Positions 1 to 7,642 of a stretch of DNA of 14,043 bases are shown piece after piece. The first letter of the stretch is position 1. Each line of letters opens with the position of its first letter. The translations under genes and the position numbers were made by a program. Origin of the DNA: Syntrophales bacterium (GTDB lineage Bacteria > Desulfobacterota > Syntrophia > Syntrophales > UBA2210); contig JAUSPK010000086.1 of NCBI GenBank assembly GCA_030655735.1, positions 1-14,043 on the forward strand. Direction: 5' to 3'. Under the pieces are notes generated by a model, which was given only the letters and a program-made list of their open reading frames with translations, was not told where the DNA came from and searched no databases.

Positions 1-577
1 GTTCGATGCTGTTAGCCAGGCACGACTTCATAAAGGCGTGATGTTCGGGGTTTCCCCGATACTCTTTGCCATTGTCACTTTAGAACTGTTCAATCGTATA
101 GGGGCATTCCTCCAGTACCTGCTCCAGAAAAGCCTTTGACGAGTTCTGGGTCTTGTCTGGAAGAATGGCAGCGTACAGATCCCTGGAGAAGTCATCAATG
201 GCCACAAAGAGATATTCTCGACGTTCCAGAGCTTTCTGCCCTTCCAGAAGGGGTAATCGCTTGGTGTCTCCATGAAGCATCTGACCGGGATAATCCTTGT
301 TGTAACGTTTGGCCTGTTTCTTTAAACGCTCCTCAATCTGTTTCTCGATCTTTGACAGACGCTTGATCCCATACCGAAGACAGGTGAATCGCTTGTTCCT
401 GCTGCTGTGGATCGTGAAATCTTGTTTCCGGCCTCGCTGAATAATCTTGTAAATCGTCGGTCGGGAAACATGATACGAAACCGCAAGATCACTTACCTTT
501 CGATTCTCTTTGTGATAGGAATCATAAACCTCTTGTCTCTGGATCGGCGTTAAACGGGTTTTCTTGTGTATGACCAT
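1..577 (-). pseudogene. IS481-like transposase, interrupted by an in-frame stop and cut by the window edge
   Basis: The protein starts MVIHKKTRLTPIQRQ at 577, with a GGAGG-type ribosome site just upstream. It has a helix-turn-helix at about residues 27-50 (KVSDLAVSYHVSRPTIY) and then the integrase catalytic core. The first catalytic Asp is in HGDTKRLP (D104), followed by IDDFSRDLYAA and PDKTQ. After residue 165 (TIEQF) comes TAA at 80-82. The same frame then continues directly into SDNGKEYRGNPEHHAF, which carries the second catalytic Asp, and runs to the window edge. The stop is therefore a nonsense change, probably from a Tyr codon (TAT or TAC), and not the natural end. The catalytic Glu would lie beyond the edge. 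The broken product lacks two catalytic residues and should be inactive unless the stop is read through. Confidence 0.8.
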
Positions 578-663
578 TTAGGGTTTCCTCCTTCTTAGTA
601 TCTTATCGCTCATCTTACGAATAGGAAATCCCGAAACTGTAAATAACGCTACTTTATCTCACA
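1..663 (-). mobile_element. Partial IS481-like insertion sequence (5' end present, 3' end outside window)
   Basis: The minus strand carries a DDE transposase reading leftward off the window, so only the 5' part of the element is present. The outer end is placed near 663 because the minus strand there begins TGTGAGATAAAGTAGC, and a TGT start is typical of IS481-family ends. To the right of that point the sequence reads as chemoreceptor-like sensor protein. The opposite inverted repeat is not in the window, so the boundary and any target duplication cannot be confirmed. A contig edge inside an IS fits a multicopy element breaking the assembly. Confidence 0.7.
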
Positions 664-692
664 GGTTATATGAAACCTTTGTCGAGTGGGGA

Positions 693-1832
693 GTGGTGCG
701 TAGAGAGGTAATCGCCGCTGCCGAAGCCGGCAGGAGGGAGGAGGCCGTACGCATCGCCACAACAAAAAGCGCGGAGTATGCGGATTCCCTGAGCCAATCC
801 GCACGGCAACTGGTCGCCTTTGCCACAGGGAGGGCGGAGGATCTTCAGAGGGAGTCACTTCGAGAAGAGAGGATATCGATCGTGGTGATTGTGTTTCTGT
901 TGGCGATCATCATGTCCCTTTCTCTGGCAATAGCGGTCTATGTCATAGGAAATCTCCGGAAAGATCAGGTGGAGCTTGCCCGTCATCTGTATCTGGTCGA
1001 TCAGAATGTACTGGTTTCTTCTCTGGATAAGGAGGGAATTGTGCAGGACATCAGCAGCGCGATGTGCAGGCTCCTCGGGGTTACACAGGAAGAGATCATC
1101 GGCACAAGAACCAATTTCTTTGTGGATGAAGGCGATAAAGAACTGTTGGAGCAGATAGCGCGAACACTCAAGACAGGAAAAGAGTGGAGGGGAACCTTTA
1201 AGAGAATGGATGGTGAAGGCAATGTCCTGTGGCTTCATTCAACAATCTATCCCGTTCTTGACCAGTCGTATGCTGTTTCAGGATATAACAATATTATTGA
1301 GGATGTAACCGACAAAAAAGCGATTGAAGAGCTCTCTCTGAGAGACAGACTGACAGGGTTGCATAACCGTAGATATTATGAAGACAATATTGAAGCAGTA
1401 ATAAAAACAGCCCGCAGGGAGAAAAAGGACCTGACCCTTGCCATCATGGACATCGACTTCTTCAAAAACTATAATGACAACTACGGCCACCCCGCCGGAG
1501 ATCAGGTACTTTTCCAGGTCGCGAATGTCTTTAAAAAACTGCTCAACAGGCCTACGGACCACGCCGTGAGGGTCGGCGGCGAAGAATTCTGTTTATGCTT
1601 CACCGGTTCAGACAGGGAAAAATCCATTAAATTTCTGGAGGAGATCAGGGGCGAGATAGAGGCGTTGAAGATCAAACACGAATACAGCGATGTGCACCCG
1701 TATGTCACCGTTTCAGCGGGTGCCGTTGTCAGTTTCGGGAGTGATATCCCCGACAAGGAACGGCTTTACCGGCAGGCGGATGAGGCGCTTTACAAGGCGA
1801 AGAAAAAGAGAAATACACTGGTAGTAGCCTGA
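693..1832 (+). CDS. Membrane PAS-GGDEF diguanylate cyclase, 5'-truncated by the IS
   Basis: The product makes cyclic di-GMP from two GTP. From the GTG at 693: residues 1-58 are the tail of a helical, 4HB-MCP-like periplasmic sensor; a transmembrane helix lies at about 61-86 (ISIVVIVFLLAIIMSLSLAI); a PAS domain at about 98-212; the GGDEF domain at about 213-375. The active site is GGEEF (295-299), with MDIDFFKNYND at 252-262. RPTD at 286-289, five residues before GGEEF, is the product-inhibition I-site. The frame stays open leftward through the junction at about 664 (LYETFVEWG) and into the IS to at least 591. The sensor domain normally has a first TM helix and about 150 residues, so the original N-terminus has been lost. 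693 is only the first usable start codon; no clear ribosome site is seen. The output domain looks intact, but input sensing and membrane topology are probably disrupted. Confidence 0.82.
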   Translation: MVRREVIAAAEAGRREEAVRIATTKSAEYADSLSQSARQLVAFATGRAEDLQRESLREERISIVVIVFLLAIIMSLSLAIAVYVIGNLRKDQVELARHLYLVDQNVLVSSLDKEGIVQDISSAMCRLLGVTQEEIIGTRTNFFVDEGDKELLEQIARTLKTGKEWRGTFKRMDGEGNVLWLHSTIYPVLDQSYAVSGYNNIIEDVTDKKAIEELSLRDRLTGLHNRRYYEDNIEAVIKTARREKKDLTLAIMDIDFFKNYNDNYGHPAGDQVLFQVANVFKKLLNRPTDHAVRVGGEEFCLCFTGSDREKSIKFLEEIRGEIEALKIKHEYSDVHPYVTVSAGAVVSFGSDIPDKERLYRQADEALYKAKKKRNTLVVA

Positions 1833-1837
1833 AATAC

Positions 1838-1862
1838 GGGGTCAGGCATCCCGCCTGACCCC
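1838..1862. terminator. Perfect 10-bp hairpin between convergent genes
   Basis: GGGGTCAGGC (1838-1847) pairs perfectly with GCCTGACCCC (1853-1862) around a 5-base loop. It sits in the 44-bp gap between the ends of the cyclase gene (plus) and the SDR gene (minus), where a bidirectional terminator is expected. Neither side has a proper T-run, so intrinsic termination is uncertain. A REP-like repeat is the alternative. Confidence 0.5.
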
Positions 1863-1876
1863 ACTCTTCTCTGAAA

Positions 1877-2683
1877 TTATTTGACAAATTCCGGCGAGGC
1901 GACGGTGCAGCCCCCGTCCATGAGTATCGTGTCACCCGTCGTGTAGCTCGATGCGTCCGATGCCAGGTAAATGACCGCCCCTACCATCTCGTCGGGTTCG
2001 CCGATCCTGCCGAGAGGGACAGCCTTCGCCATCTCGGCCTTTTCCGCCTTGGCCTGTTCCTCGGGGAGGTGAGCCCAGTGAGAGTCGAGCATCTTCGTGG
2101 TGATCGGTCCGGGGGCTATGGCATTCGCCCTGATATTGAACGGGGCCAGCTCAAGGGCCATCGACTTGGTCGCCATGATAACGGCGGCCTTTGAAATCGA
2201 ATAGATCCCCACGTAGGGTTCCGGCTTATACCCGTCCATCGAGGCCGTATTGATAATGGAACCGCCCCCCTGTTCCTTCATGATGCGTGCCACGGCCTGG
2301 CTCATGAAGTAGAGCCCCTTCAGATTGAGGTTCATGATGGTATCCCAGAGACGTTCTTCGTTATCCAGGATCGTTCCCATTGCCGGTGTACAGCCCGCGT
2401 TATTGACCAGTATGTCGATCCTCCCGAATTCCTTCATCACGGAATCCACCAACGGCTTGATGCTGTCCATCTTTCCGATGTGGGCCGCGATGGGCATGGC
2501 CTTCCTGCCCAGTTTCCGTATCTCCGCGGCGACCTCCTCAAGATCCGGCAACTTCCTGCTTGTTACGACAACGTTGGCCCCCGCCTCTGCCAGGCCAAGG
2601 GCGATTGCCCGTCCGATCCCTCTGCTTCCGCCGGTGACGATCGCCACCTTTCCTTCAAGAGAAAAACGCGATAAATCTGTCAT
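1877..2683 (-). CDS. Short-chain dehydrogenase/reductase (SDR family)
   Basis: This is a 268-residue classical SDR, the normal length for the family, acting as an NAD(P)-dependent oxidoreductase in the cytoplasm. The cofactor motif TGGSRGIG is at residues 17-24, NNAG at 94-97, and the catalytic set is S148, Y161 and K165 (YSISK). PGPITTKM after the active site and the C-terminal LMDGGCTV strand are typical. An Arg at 43 after the second strand suggests NADP(H) preference (inference). I chose ATG at 2683 over the upstream in-frame start at 2755 because GGAGG lies 7-8 bases before it and homologous SDRs begin close to this point. It is 127 bp downstream of the aminotransferase on the same strand and probably co-transcribed. 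The substrate is not readable; these proteins are often labelled 3-oxoacyl-ACP reductase-like or glucose dehydrogenase-like without evidence. Confidence 0.9.
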   Translation of the reverse strand: MTDLSRFSLEGKVAIVTGGSRGIGRAIALGLAEAGANVVVTSRKLPDLEEVAAEIRKLGRKAMPIAAHIGKMDSIKPLVDSVMKEFGRIDILVNNAGCTPAMGTILDNEERLWDTIMNLNLKGLYFMSQAVARIMKEQGGGSIINTASMDGYKPEPYVGIYSISKAAVIMATKSMALELAPFNIRANAIAPGPITTKMLDSHWAHLPEEQAKAEKAEMAKAVPLGRIGEPDEMVGAVIYLASDASSYTTGDTILMDGGCTVASPEFVK

Positions 2684-2745
2684 AGTGTAACCTCCATTCA
2701 TTATATGTGTTTGATAGACAATAGATATGTTCTGAAAGTGGAGTC

Positions 2746-2768
2746 CCCTGCCCACAGCGCGGGCAGGG
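2746..2768 (-). other. Intergenic hairpin between aminotransferase and SDR genes
   Basis: CCCTGCCC (2746-2753) and GGGCAGGG (2761-2768) form a perfect 8-bp stem with a 7-base loop, 43 bp beyond the aminotransferase stop. There is no following T-run on the minus strand. It may attenuate or stabilise the upstream transcript and need not be a full terminator. Confidence 0.4.
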
Positions 2769-2810
2769 AGGGACGCTCCCGGTCAAAGTCAGACAATATA
2801 GGGGATGCTC

Positions 2811-4115
2811 CTACTTTGAAGATTCGACGTACTCCACAATCTTTTTCGCCAGCGTGTGTATCGTTTCCTCGAATTTGACCTCATCCTTCTCCAGCAGTGT
2901 CAACCTGAATCCCGGAAGGGAGGTAAAGAATGATGTCAACGGGACCATGCAGATCCCCGTGGCTCCGAGGAGATAGTACACGAACCGCTTGTCGTTCTCT
3001 ATGTTGGCGTTCGTTATCTCCTCCACGTAGGTCTTTATGGGCGCGTTCTTTATGCGCAGCTTCTGCTTGTCGTTGAGCACCGCCTCGTTGAACACGACCG
3101 TCATGTAGAAGGCCCCGTTTGTCCTGTTCACCACGATATAGGGGACATCCTTGAGAATATTGTACGCTATGTTGGAGAGCCTCTCGTAATGCCTGATCCT
3201 GGTGTCCAGGTAGTTCTGATACTCGGGGTGGGTCATGATCTTAGGTATGGACATCTGCGGGAGTGTCGTGGAGCACACCTCGGACATCTTCTGCGTTAGT
3301 ATCGCTCCTATGTACCTCGCGAATATCTCATCCTTGTCGGCGTTGTACACCTCTATCCACCCGCACCGTCCCCCGGGCCAGGGGAATTCCTTCGATATCC
3401 CCTTCATACTGATCCCGGGCACGTCACCGATAATGTCCGAGAGGGGGAGGGTCTTGTAGCCGTTGTACAGGATATTCCGGTACGTCTCATCGAAGATGAG
3501 GAAGAGGTCATATTTTTGAGCAATTTCCACGATCCTCCTGAGGCTCTCTTCGGGATAGACGAAGCCGGTCGGGTTGTCGGGATTGATGACAAGGATGCCG
3601 ACGATACTGTCGTGACTCTTCACCTTCCGCTCGAGTTCCGCGATGTCCGGATGCCAGTTGTGATAAGGGTTCATCCGGTAGGTGTTCGGCGGAAAGGAGG
3701 CGTGGTGAATCTCCGCGAGAAGATGGGTGGAATAGGTCGGTTCCGGCATGATGATCCGGGCATCGATTCGTATGGAGCTGTATGCCCTGGCGATCGCGTC
3801 GCCGAGGCCGTTGAAGAAGATGATGTCCTCTTTGTTCATCTGGTATTTTCCCCGCTTGTTTACCTCCTCCGCGAGAAAAGCCCTGGTCGCATCCATCCCC
3901 TTGGTGGGCGAATAGGCGTACGAGACGTCATCGTTGATGATCTCCGTCAGGGTCTCCTTCATCCATTCGGGGATCTTCTCCCCCTTCATCACCGGGTCAC
4001 CGATGTTTTCCCAGGTAACCTCAATGCCGTATTCCTTAAGCTTTTCAGCTATATTAACAATATTGCGTATCTCGTACGCTACCCCTGTTCCGCTCTTCGC
4101 GATATCAAATCTCAT
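2811..4115 (-). CDS. PLP-dependent class I/II aminotransferase
   Basis: A 434-residue fold-type I aminotransferase that should move an amino group between an amino acid and a 2-oxo acid. Visible family residues are NPDNPTG (178-184), the FDE Asp at 209 that binds the PLP ring nitrogen, the Schiff-base lysine K242 in SKEFPWPGGRCGW, and the carboxylate-binding Arg R404 in PGFRLTLL. An internal insertion around residues 342-380 makes it longer than the usual 390-400 residues. I chose ATG at 4115 (MRFDIAKSG) over the 44-residue upstream extension, because the extension is AT-rich, not protein-like, and covers the predicted promoter. The ribosome site before 4115 is weak (AGAGA). It is divergent from the AOR gene and the first gene of a likely two-gene unit with the SDR. 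Alanine or aspartate specificity is possible; the donor is not assignable. Confidence 0.88.
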   Translation of the reverse strand: MRFDIAKSGTGVAYEIRNIVNIAEKLKEYGIEVTWENIGDPVMKGEKIPEWMKETLTEIINDDVSYAYSPTKGMDATRAFLAEEVNKRGKYQMNKEDIIFFNGLGDAIARAYSSIRIDARIIMPEPTYSTHLLAEIHHASFPPNTYRMNPYHNWHPDIAELERKVKSHDSIVGILVINPDNPTGFVYPEESLRRIVEIAQKYDLFLIFDETYRNILYNGYKTLPLSDIIGDVPGISMKGISKEFPWPGGRCGWIEVYNADKDEIFARYIGAILTQKMSEVCSTTLPQMSIPKIMTHPEYQNYLDTRIRHYERLSNIAYNILKDVPYIVVNRTNGAFYMTVVFNEAVLNDKQKLRIKNAPIKTYVEEITNANIENDKRFVYYLLGATGICMVPLTSFFTSLPGFRLTLLEKDEVKFEETIHTLAKKIVEYVESSK

Positions 4116-4160
4116 GGTCGTCTCTTTCTCTAAAAGGTTTTGTATGAAAGACTTGTTAAC

Positions 4161-4189
4161 ATAGTATAAATTATAAAAAGATTCTACAA
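4161..4189 (-). promoter_or_regulatory. Predicted sigma70-type promoter for the aminotransferase-SDR unit
   Basis: On the minus strand, TTGTAG (4189-4184) is followed after 17 bases by TACTAT (4166-4161), in a strongly AT-rich stretch. Transcription would start near 4154, about 40 bases before the ATG at 4115. Spacing is ideal and the hexamers are moderate matches. Confidence 0.5.
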
Positions 4190-4254
4190 ATAATTTGCGA
4201 TTCTTCAAGGTGCGCAGATATGCGTGCCGGGAGGATCTGCGGGGCAACTTTCCC

Positions 4255-4282
4255 TTGACTTATTTCCGGTTTACTTTATAGA
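4255..4282 (+). promoter_or_regulatory. Predicted sigma70-type promoter for the AOR operon
   Basis: TTGACT (4255-4260) and TATAGA (4277-4282) are 16 bases apart, each one or two bases from consensus. The start would be near 4289, leaving a leader of about 100 bases before the ATG at 4389. The rest of the 273-bp divergent gap (4116-4388) shows no gene or clear operator. Confidence 0.5.
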
Positions 4283-4388
4283 TTGTGACGTTAGATAATC
4301 CTGACGAGAGAGGCTCCGGGGCCACCGGATGCTGGTCTTCGTTACCCTGTATTATAACGGCTCCACGACTTGTAAGGGGGGACATGTG

Positions 4389-6341
4389 ATGGGCACGGGA
4401 TATATGGGCAGGATCTTGACAGTCGATCTGACCACGGGGGACATACAAGAGGAACTGATTCCGGACGATGTATATGAGAAATACCTTTCCGGTATAGGGC
4501 TTGCCGCTTATGTTCTGTATCACAGAATACCGCCGGGCGCCGATCCGCTCGGTTCGGACAATATCCTGGGGTTTGTCTCCGGACTCCTGACCGGTACGGG
4601 GAGCCTCTTCGCGGGTAGGTGGATGGTCGCGGGGAAATCCCCCCTGACCGGCGGCTGGGGGGACGCGAACTGCGGCGGTACCTTCTCGCCCGCCATCAAG
4701 CGATGCGGGTATGACGGGATATTCTTCCGGGGTATCAGCGACAAACCGGTCTATCTCCACATTGAAAACGGAACGGCCCGGCTTTGCGACGCGTCTCATC
4801 TGTGGGGGACGGATGCGGTTGAAGCCGAGAAGCTCCTTACCCGTGAGCATGGGCCCCGTTCGCGGGTCGCAGTGATCGGCCCTTCCGGCGAAAATCTGTC
4901 GTTGATATCCGGCATATGTAACGACCGAGGGAGGATAGCCGCCCGGTCGGGTCTCGGTGCCGTAATGGGCTCCAAAAAACTCAAGGCCGTCGTCCTTAGC
5001 GGCGCGAAGCGAATCCCCGTCCATAACAGAAACGAAATAAAGAGACTGAGCCGTAAGTGTAACAAATGGGTTCAGTTCCAGCCGCCCTTCATCCCCGGAT
5101 CACTGACGTCGTACGTCGGAGCATTTATGAGAATTATGCCCACGGTACTCGCCCAGGACGGTATGTTGTACAAGACACTCCTCCGAAAATGGGGCACGGG
5201 GAGCATGAATCAGATATCCATTGAAATGGGGGATGCCCCGATAAAGAACTGGAAGGGAAGCAACAGGGACTTTGGCCCCAAGAAATCTTTTACCACCAAT
5301 CCCGATGTCTTCACGGATGCTGAGAACATAAAATATCACTGTTACGCGTGCCCTCTGGGATGCGGCGGAATCTGCTCGATGACAGGGAAGTACACCGAAA
5401 CCCACAAGCCGGAATATGAAACAGTCCTTGCCCTGGGCGGACTGTGCATGAACGAGGACGTAAACAGTCTTTTCCAGCTTAATGAGACCCTCAACAGGGC
5501 GGGGATGGACACCATCTCGGCGGGGGCCACCGTGGCCTTTGCCATTGAGTGTTACGAGGAGGGGATACTCACAAAAGAAGATACGGGCGGCCTTGAGCTC
5601 ACATGGGGAAACGCCGGTGCGATCATGACCCTGATAGACAAGATGATACGCAGGGACGGCATCGGAGATATACTTGCGGATGGTTCTCACAGGGCTGCCC
5701 GGAAGATCGGCAAAGGATCCGAGCAATTCGTGGTGCATGCCGGGGGACAGGAGCCCGCGATGCATGACGGCCGGAATGATCCTGGGTTCGCGCTTCACTA
5801 CAGCGTCGAGCCGGCACCGGGCAGACACACGATAGGAGCGGGTCTCTACTATGAAATGTTTCAGCTGTGGAAAAAGATCAAAGGACTGCCGAAGGTGAGT
5901 CCGCTGTATTTCAAAAAGACCAAATACGTTGCGGATGAAGAGAAGGCTATCACCGCAGCCGCATGCAGTAAATTCATGAATGTCCTGAATGGTGCCGGTC
6001 TTTGCATGTTCGGCTCTTTCATAGGCGCGAACAGGGTTCCGACCTTTGACTGGTTGAACGCGGCAACGGGATGGAACAAGACACCGGAAGAGTATATGGA
6101 GATCGGCGAGCGTGTACAGACGTTGAGGCAGGCGTTCAACGTAAAACAGGGCATAGAACCGAAAGATTTCAAGATAAGTGGTCGTGCCTTTGGAGACCCT
6201 CCGTTGTTGGACGGCGCGAATAAAGGGAGAACAGTGGCTTTGGATGAAATGATGGCAGGGTACTGGGAACAGTTCGGCTGGGACACCCGGACGGGCAAAC
6301 CGGGTACGGAATGTATGACGAGACTCGGTATAGAGGCCCGC
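4389..6341 (+). CDS. aor: Aldehyde:ferredoxin oxidoreductase family protein (tungstopterin type)
   Basis: The family oxidises aldehydes to carboxylic acids using a bis-pterin tungsten cofactor and passes electrons via a [4Fe-4S] cluster to ferredoxin. The 651-residue product (stop codon ends at 6344) begins with the AOR N-terminal domain (YMGRILTVDLTTG, GKSPLTGGWGDANCGG). It carries the pterin-binding GPSGENL at 164-170, and then the ARSGLGAVMGSKKLKA block. Cluster cysteines are C318, C321 and C325 (CYACPLGC), with C539 (NGAGLC) as the likely fourth ligand. ATG at 4389 is preferred over an in-frame start 20 codons upstream because an AGGGGGG ribosome site sits directly before it. The polyferredoxin follows 21 bp downstream. 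The length is also close to BamB, the tungsten subunit of class II benzoyl-CoA reductase, but no other bam gene is present. The substrate is not assigned. Confidence 0.9.
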
Positions 6342-6365
6342 TGATCCGGGGCACGGAGGGAAGAG

Positions 6366-6791
6366 ATGGCGTATCAGATAACCGATACATGTAACGGATG
6401 TGGCGCGTGTATGAAGATATGTCCCGTGCATGCTATCTCGGGGGAGAAAAAGGAACTTCACATGATCGATGGCGCCCTCTGCATAGAATGCGGGACGTGC
6501 GGGAGGGTATGTCCCCAGGGGGCGGTGGAGGACGGATTCGGTATCGCATGTGAGATGATCAAGCGCTCCGGGTGGGAGAAGCCCGTCTTTGACCGGAAGG
6601 GTTGCATGTCGTGCGGTATCTGCATAGACACGTGCCCCGTGGGGTGCCTCTCTCTGTCAATCGCGACCTCCTCTGATCCGCACGGGTACCCTTACGTGGA
6701 GAGAGAGAAGGCCTGCATAGGATGCGGTTTCTGCGCCGCTGAATGCCCCGTGGACGCCATAGCCATGGAGGTTTCGCAGGCCGATTCCTGA
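6366..6791 (+). CDS. Polyferredoxin with four [4Fe-4S] motifs, probable AOR electron partner
   Basis: The 141-residue product has four CxxCxxCxxxCP motifs: CNGCGACMKICP, CIECGTCGRVCP, CMSCGICIDTCP and CIGCGFCAAECP. They form two bacterial-type 2x[4Fe-4S] units joined by a linker of roughly 35 residues. There is no signal peptide or membrane segment, so it is a soluble cytoplasmic electron carrier. GGAGGGA lies 7 bases before the ATG, and only 21 bp separate it from the AOR stop, so the two are surely co-transcribed. By context it accepts electrons from the AOR cluster, or is a small subunit of the enzyme. BamC-like proteins are a distant alternative but are longer. Confidence 0.9.
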   Translation: MAYQITDTCNGCGACMKICPVHAISGEKKELHMIDGALCIECGTCGRVCPQGAVEDGFGIACEMIKRSGWEKPVFDRKGCMSCGICIDTCPVGCLSLSIATSSDPHGYPYVEREKACIGCGFCAAECPVDAIAMEVSQADS

Positions 6792-6873
6792 ACCCTTCGT
6801 CCGAGAAGGCAAGACCCATTATCTGTAGGGTGCGGTGTTTCAGCTGTATGAACCCTGTGATCTGGAGGGAGCA

Positions 6874-7404
6874 ATGAATGAATTCAGGGAAGTGACTCCG
6901 GGAGGCAAACCCTTCAAGAAGGCATATGTCGCCCTGATGCTGTGGTTTGTCGGCAGGGCTATTCAGGCAGCGGCCAAGGTCGACGGGGATGTCAAAAAGG
7001 AGTTTGAAAAACTCCCGGAGGGTTTCACGTTCTGTCTCGGCGTCATGCCGCACGGCCCCTATATGATCGTGGGGAAGGACCGGAAGGAACGCGTAAAATA
7101 CATGGGCTGGAGGCGCGAAGGCAGGTCCATTGATCTCGATATGAAGATCAAAAATATTGAGGCCGCCATACTGATGTTTACCTTTCAGGAGGGCACGGCC
7201 GTAGCGACCGCCCGTGACCGCATGGTCGTTGACGGAGAAGTCCCCTATGCCTGCGCGATTGTCCGCGTCCTGGATATAGGAGAGGTGTACCTGCTGCCGA
7301 AGATCATCGCCAGACTCGCGGTGAAACGGTATCCCGTATGGTCGTTTGGCCGAAAATATATCGGCCGGGTCCGGATATATTTCCGTTCCATAGTGGGATA
7401 TTAG
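6874..7404 (+). CDS. SCP2-like (sterol carrier domain) protein, function unknown
   Basis: A 176-residue protein. The middle (about residues 90-155) resembles an SCP2 lipid-binding domain: a beta strand ending IDLDMKIKNIEAAI, a FQEGTAVATARDRMVVDGEV stretch like the family's xxGxLxxxG pattern, and then a helical hydrophobic segment (VYLLPKIIARL). SCP2 domains bind acyl or other hydrophobic ligands, so presenting a lipophilic aldehyde or acyl substrate to the neighbouring enzymes is conceivable (inference). I chose ATG at 6874 because GGAGGG lies 6 bases upstream; a GTG at 6835 would add 13 residues but lacks a clear site. The 82-bp gap from the polyferredoxin suggests the same operon. Its stop codon TAG is the first three bases of the hairpin-repeat array that follows. 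The family call rests on pattern reading only. Confidence 0.6.
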   Translation: MNEFREVTPGGKPFKKAYVALMLWFVGRAIQAAAKVDGDVKKEFEKLPEGFTFCLGVMPHGPYMIVGKDRKERVKYMGWRREGRSIDLDMKIKNIEAAILMFTFQEGTAVATARDRMVVDGEVPYACAIVRVLDIGEVYLLPKIIARLAVKRYPVWSFGRKYIGRVRIYFRSIVGY

Positions 7405-7625
7405 TAAGTTAGAAATTACTCTCCGCGCTTTTCCGCGGGGGATAATTTTGTTAACGCACTTATCCCGCTTGTCGGGGCTAGTAAGTTAGACATTGTTTCC
7501 TGCGTTTTTTGCAGGGAAGAATTTCGTTAACGCATTAGTAAGATAGAAGTTGCTTTCTCGTAGAAAGCAACTTTGTTATCGCATTTATCCCCTTTAGTGG
7601 GACTTATCCCGCTTGTCGGGGCTAG
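7402..7625. repeat. Array of three hairpin repeats plus shorter hairpin units
   Basis: Three units (7402-7458, 7479-7534, 7536-7583) each start TAGTAAG(T/A)TAGA and end GTTA(A/T)CGCA, with a different inverted repeat between. Unit 3 has a perfect 11-bp stem (AAGTTGCTTTC, 7547-7557, with GAAAGCAACTT, 7563-7573). Units 1 and 2 have stems of 12-13 bp with one mismatch. The outer pairs covary: GTTA with TAAC in units 1 and 2, GATA with TATC in unit 3. Small hairpins (CCCG-CTTGT-CGGG type) follow. A 24-bp segment at 7458-7481 recurs exactly at 7602-7625, and a variant (CCC-N7-GGG) lies at 7584-7603. This fills the 238-bp gap before the next gene. It may act as a transcript processing or termination element, or be a non-autonomous repeat family. 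Confidence 0.85.
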
Positions 7626-7642
7626 ACACAAAGGAGGGCGGT

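Noticed and set aside
2699..2706. TATAAT on the minus strand just upstream of the SDR gene as a -10 box
   Set aside because: It would place the start inside the ribosome site about 10 bases before the ATG, and no -35 hexamer is found at 16-18 bases.
3516..4133. 205-codon plus-strand frame within the aminotransferase gene
   Set aside because: The minus strand encodes an aminotransferase with all catalytic residues; the plus frame has no motif and no start signal.
5100..6461. 453-codon open frame on the minus strand inside the AOR gene
   Set aside because: It is opposite a gene with unmistakable AOR motifs and overlaps the polyferredoxin; its protein resembles nothing and is Arg/His/Cys-rich, as expected of a shadow frame.
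4389..6791. BamB-BamC pair of class II benzoyl-CoA reductase
   Set aside because: Size and pairing are similar, but AOR and ferredoxin pairs are common in anaerobes, the ferredoxin has four clusters in a short protein, and no other bam or aromatic-degradation gene is present.
7402..7583. Integron attC sites
   Set aside because: The hairpins end in GTTAACGC or GTTATCGC, which do not match the attC core pair (RYYYAAC and GTTRRRY) in either orientation, and no integrase is present.
7402..7625. CRISPR array
   Set aside because: The repeated parts are the flanks of hairpins and only about 9-12 bases each. The units are adjacent, the cores are self-complementary and not spacer-like, and no cas gene is near.
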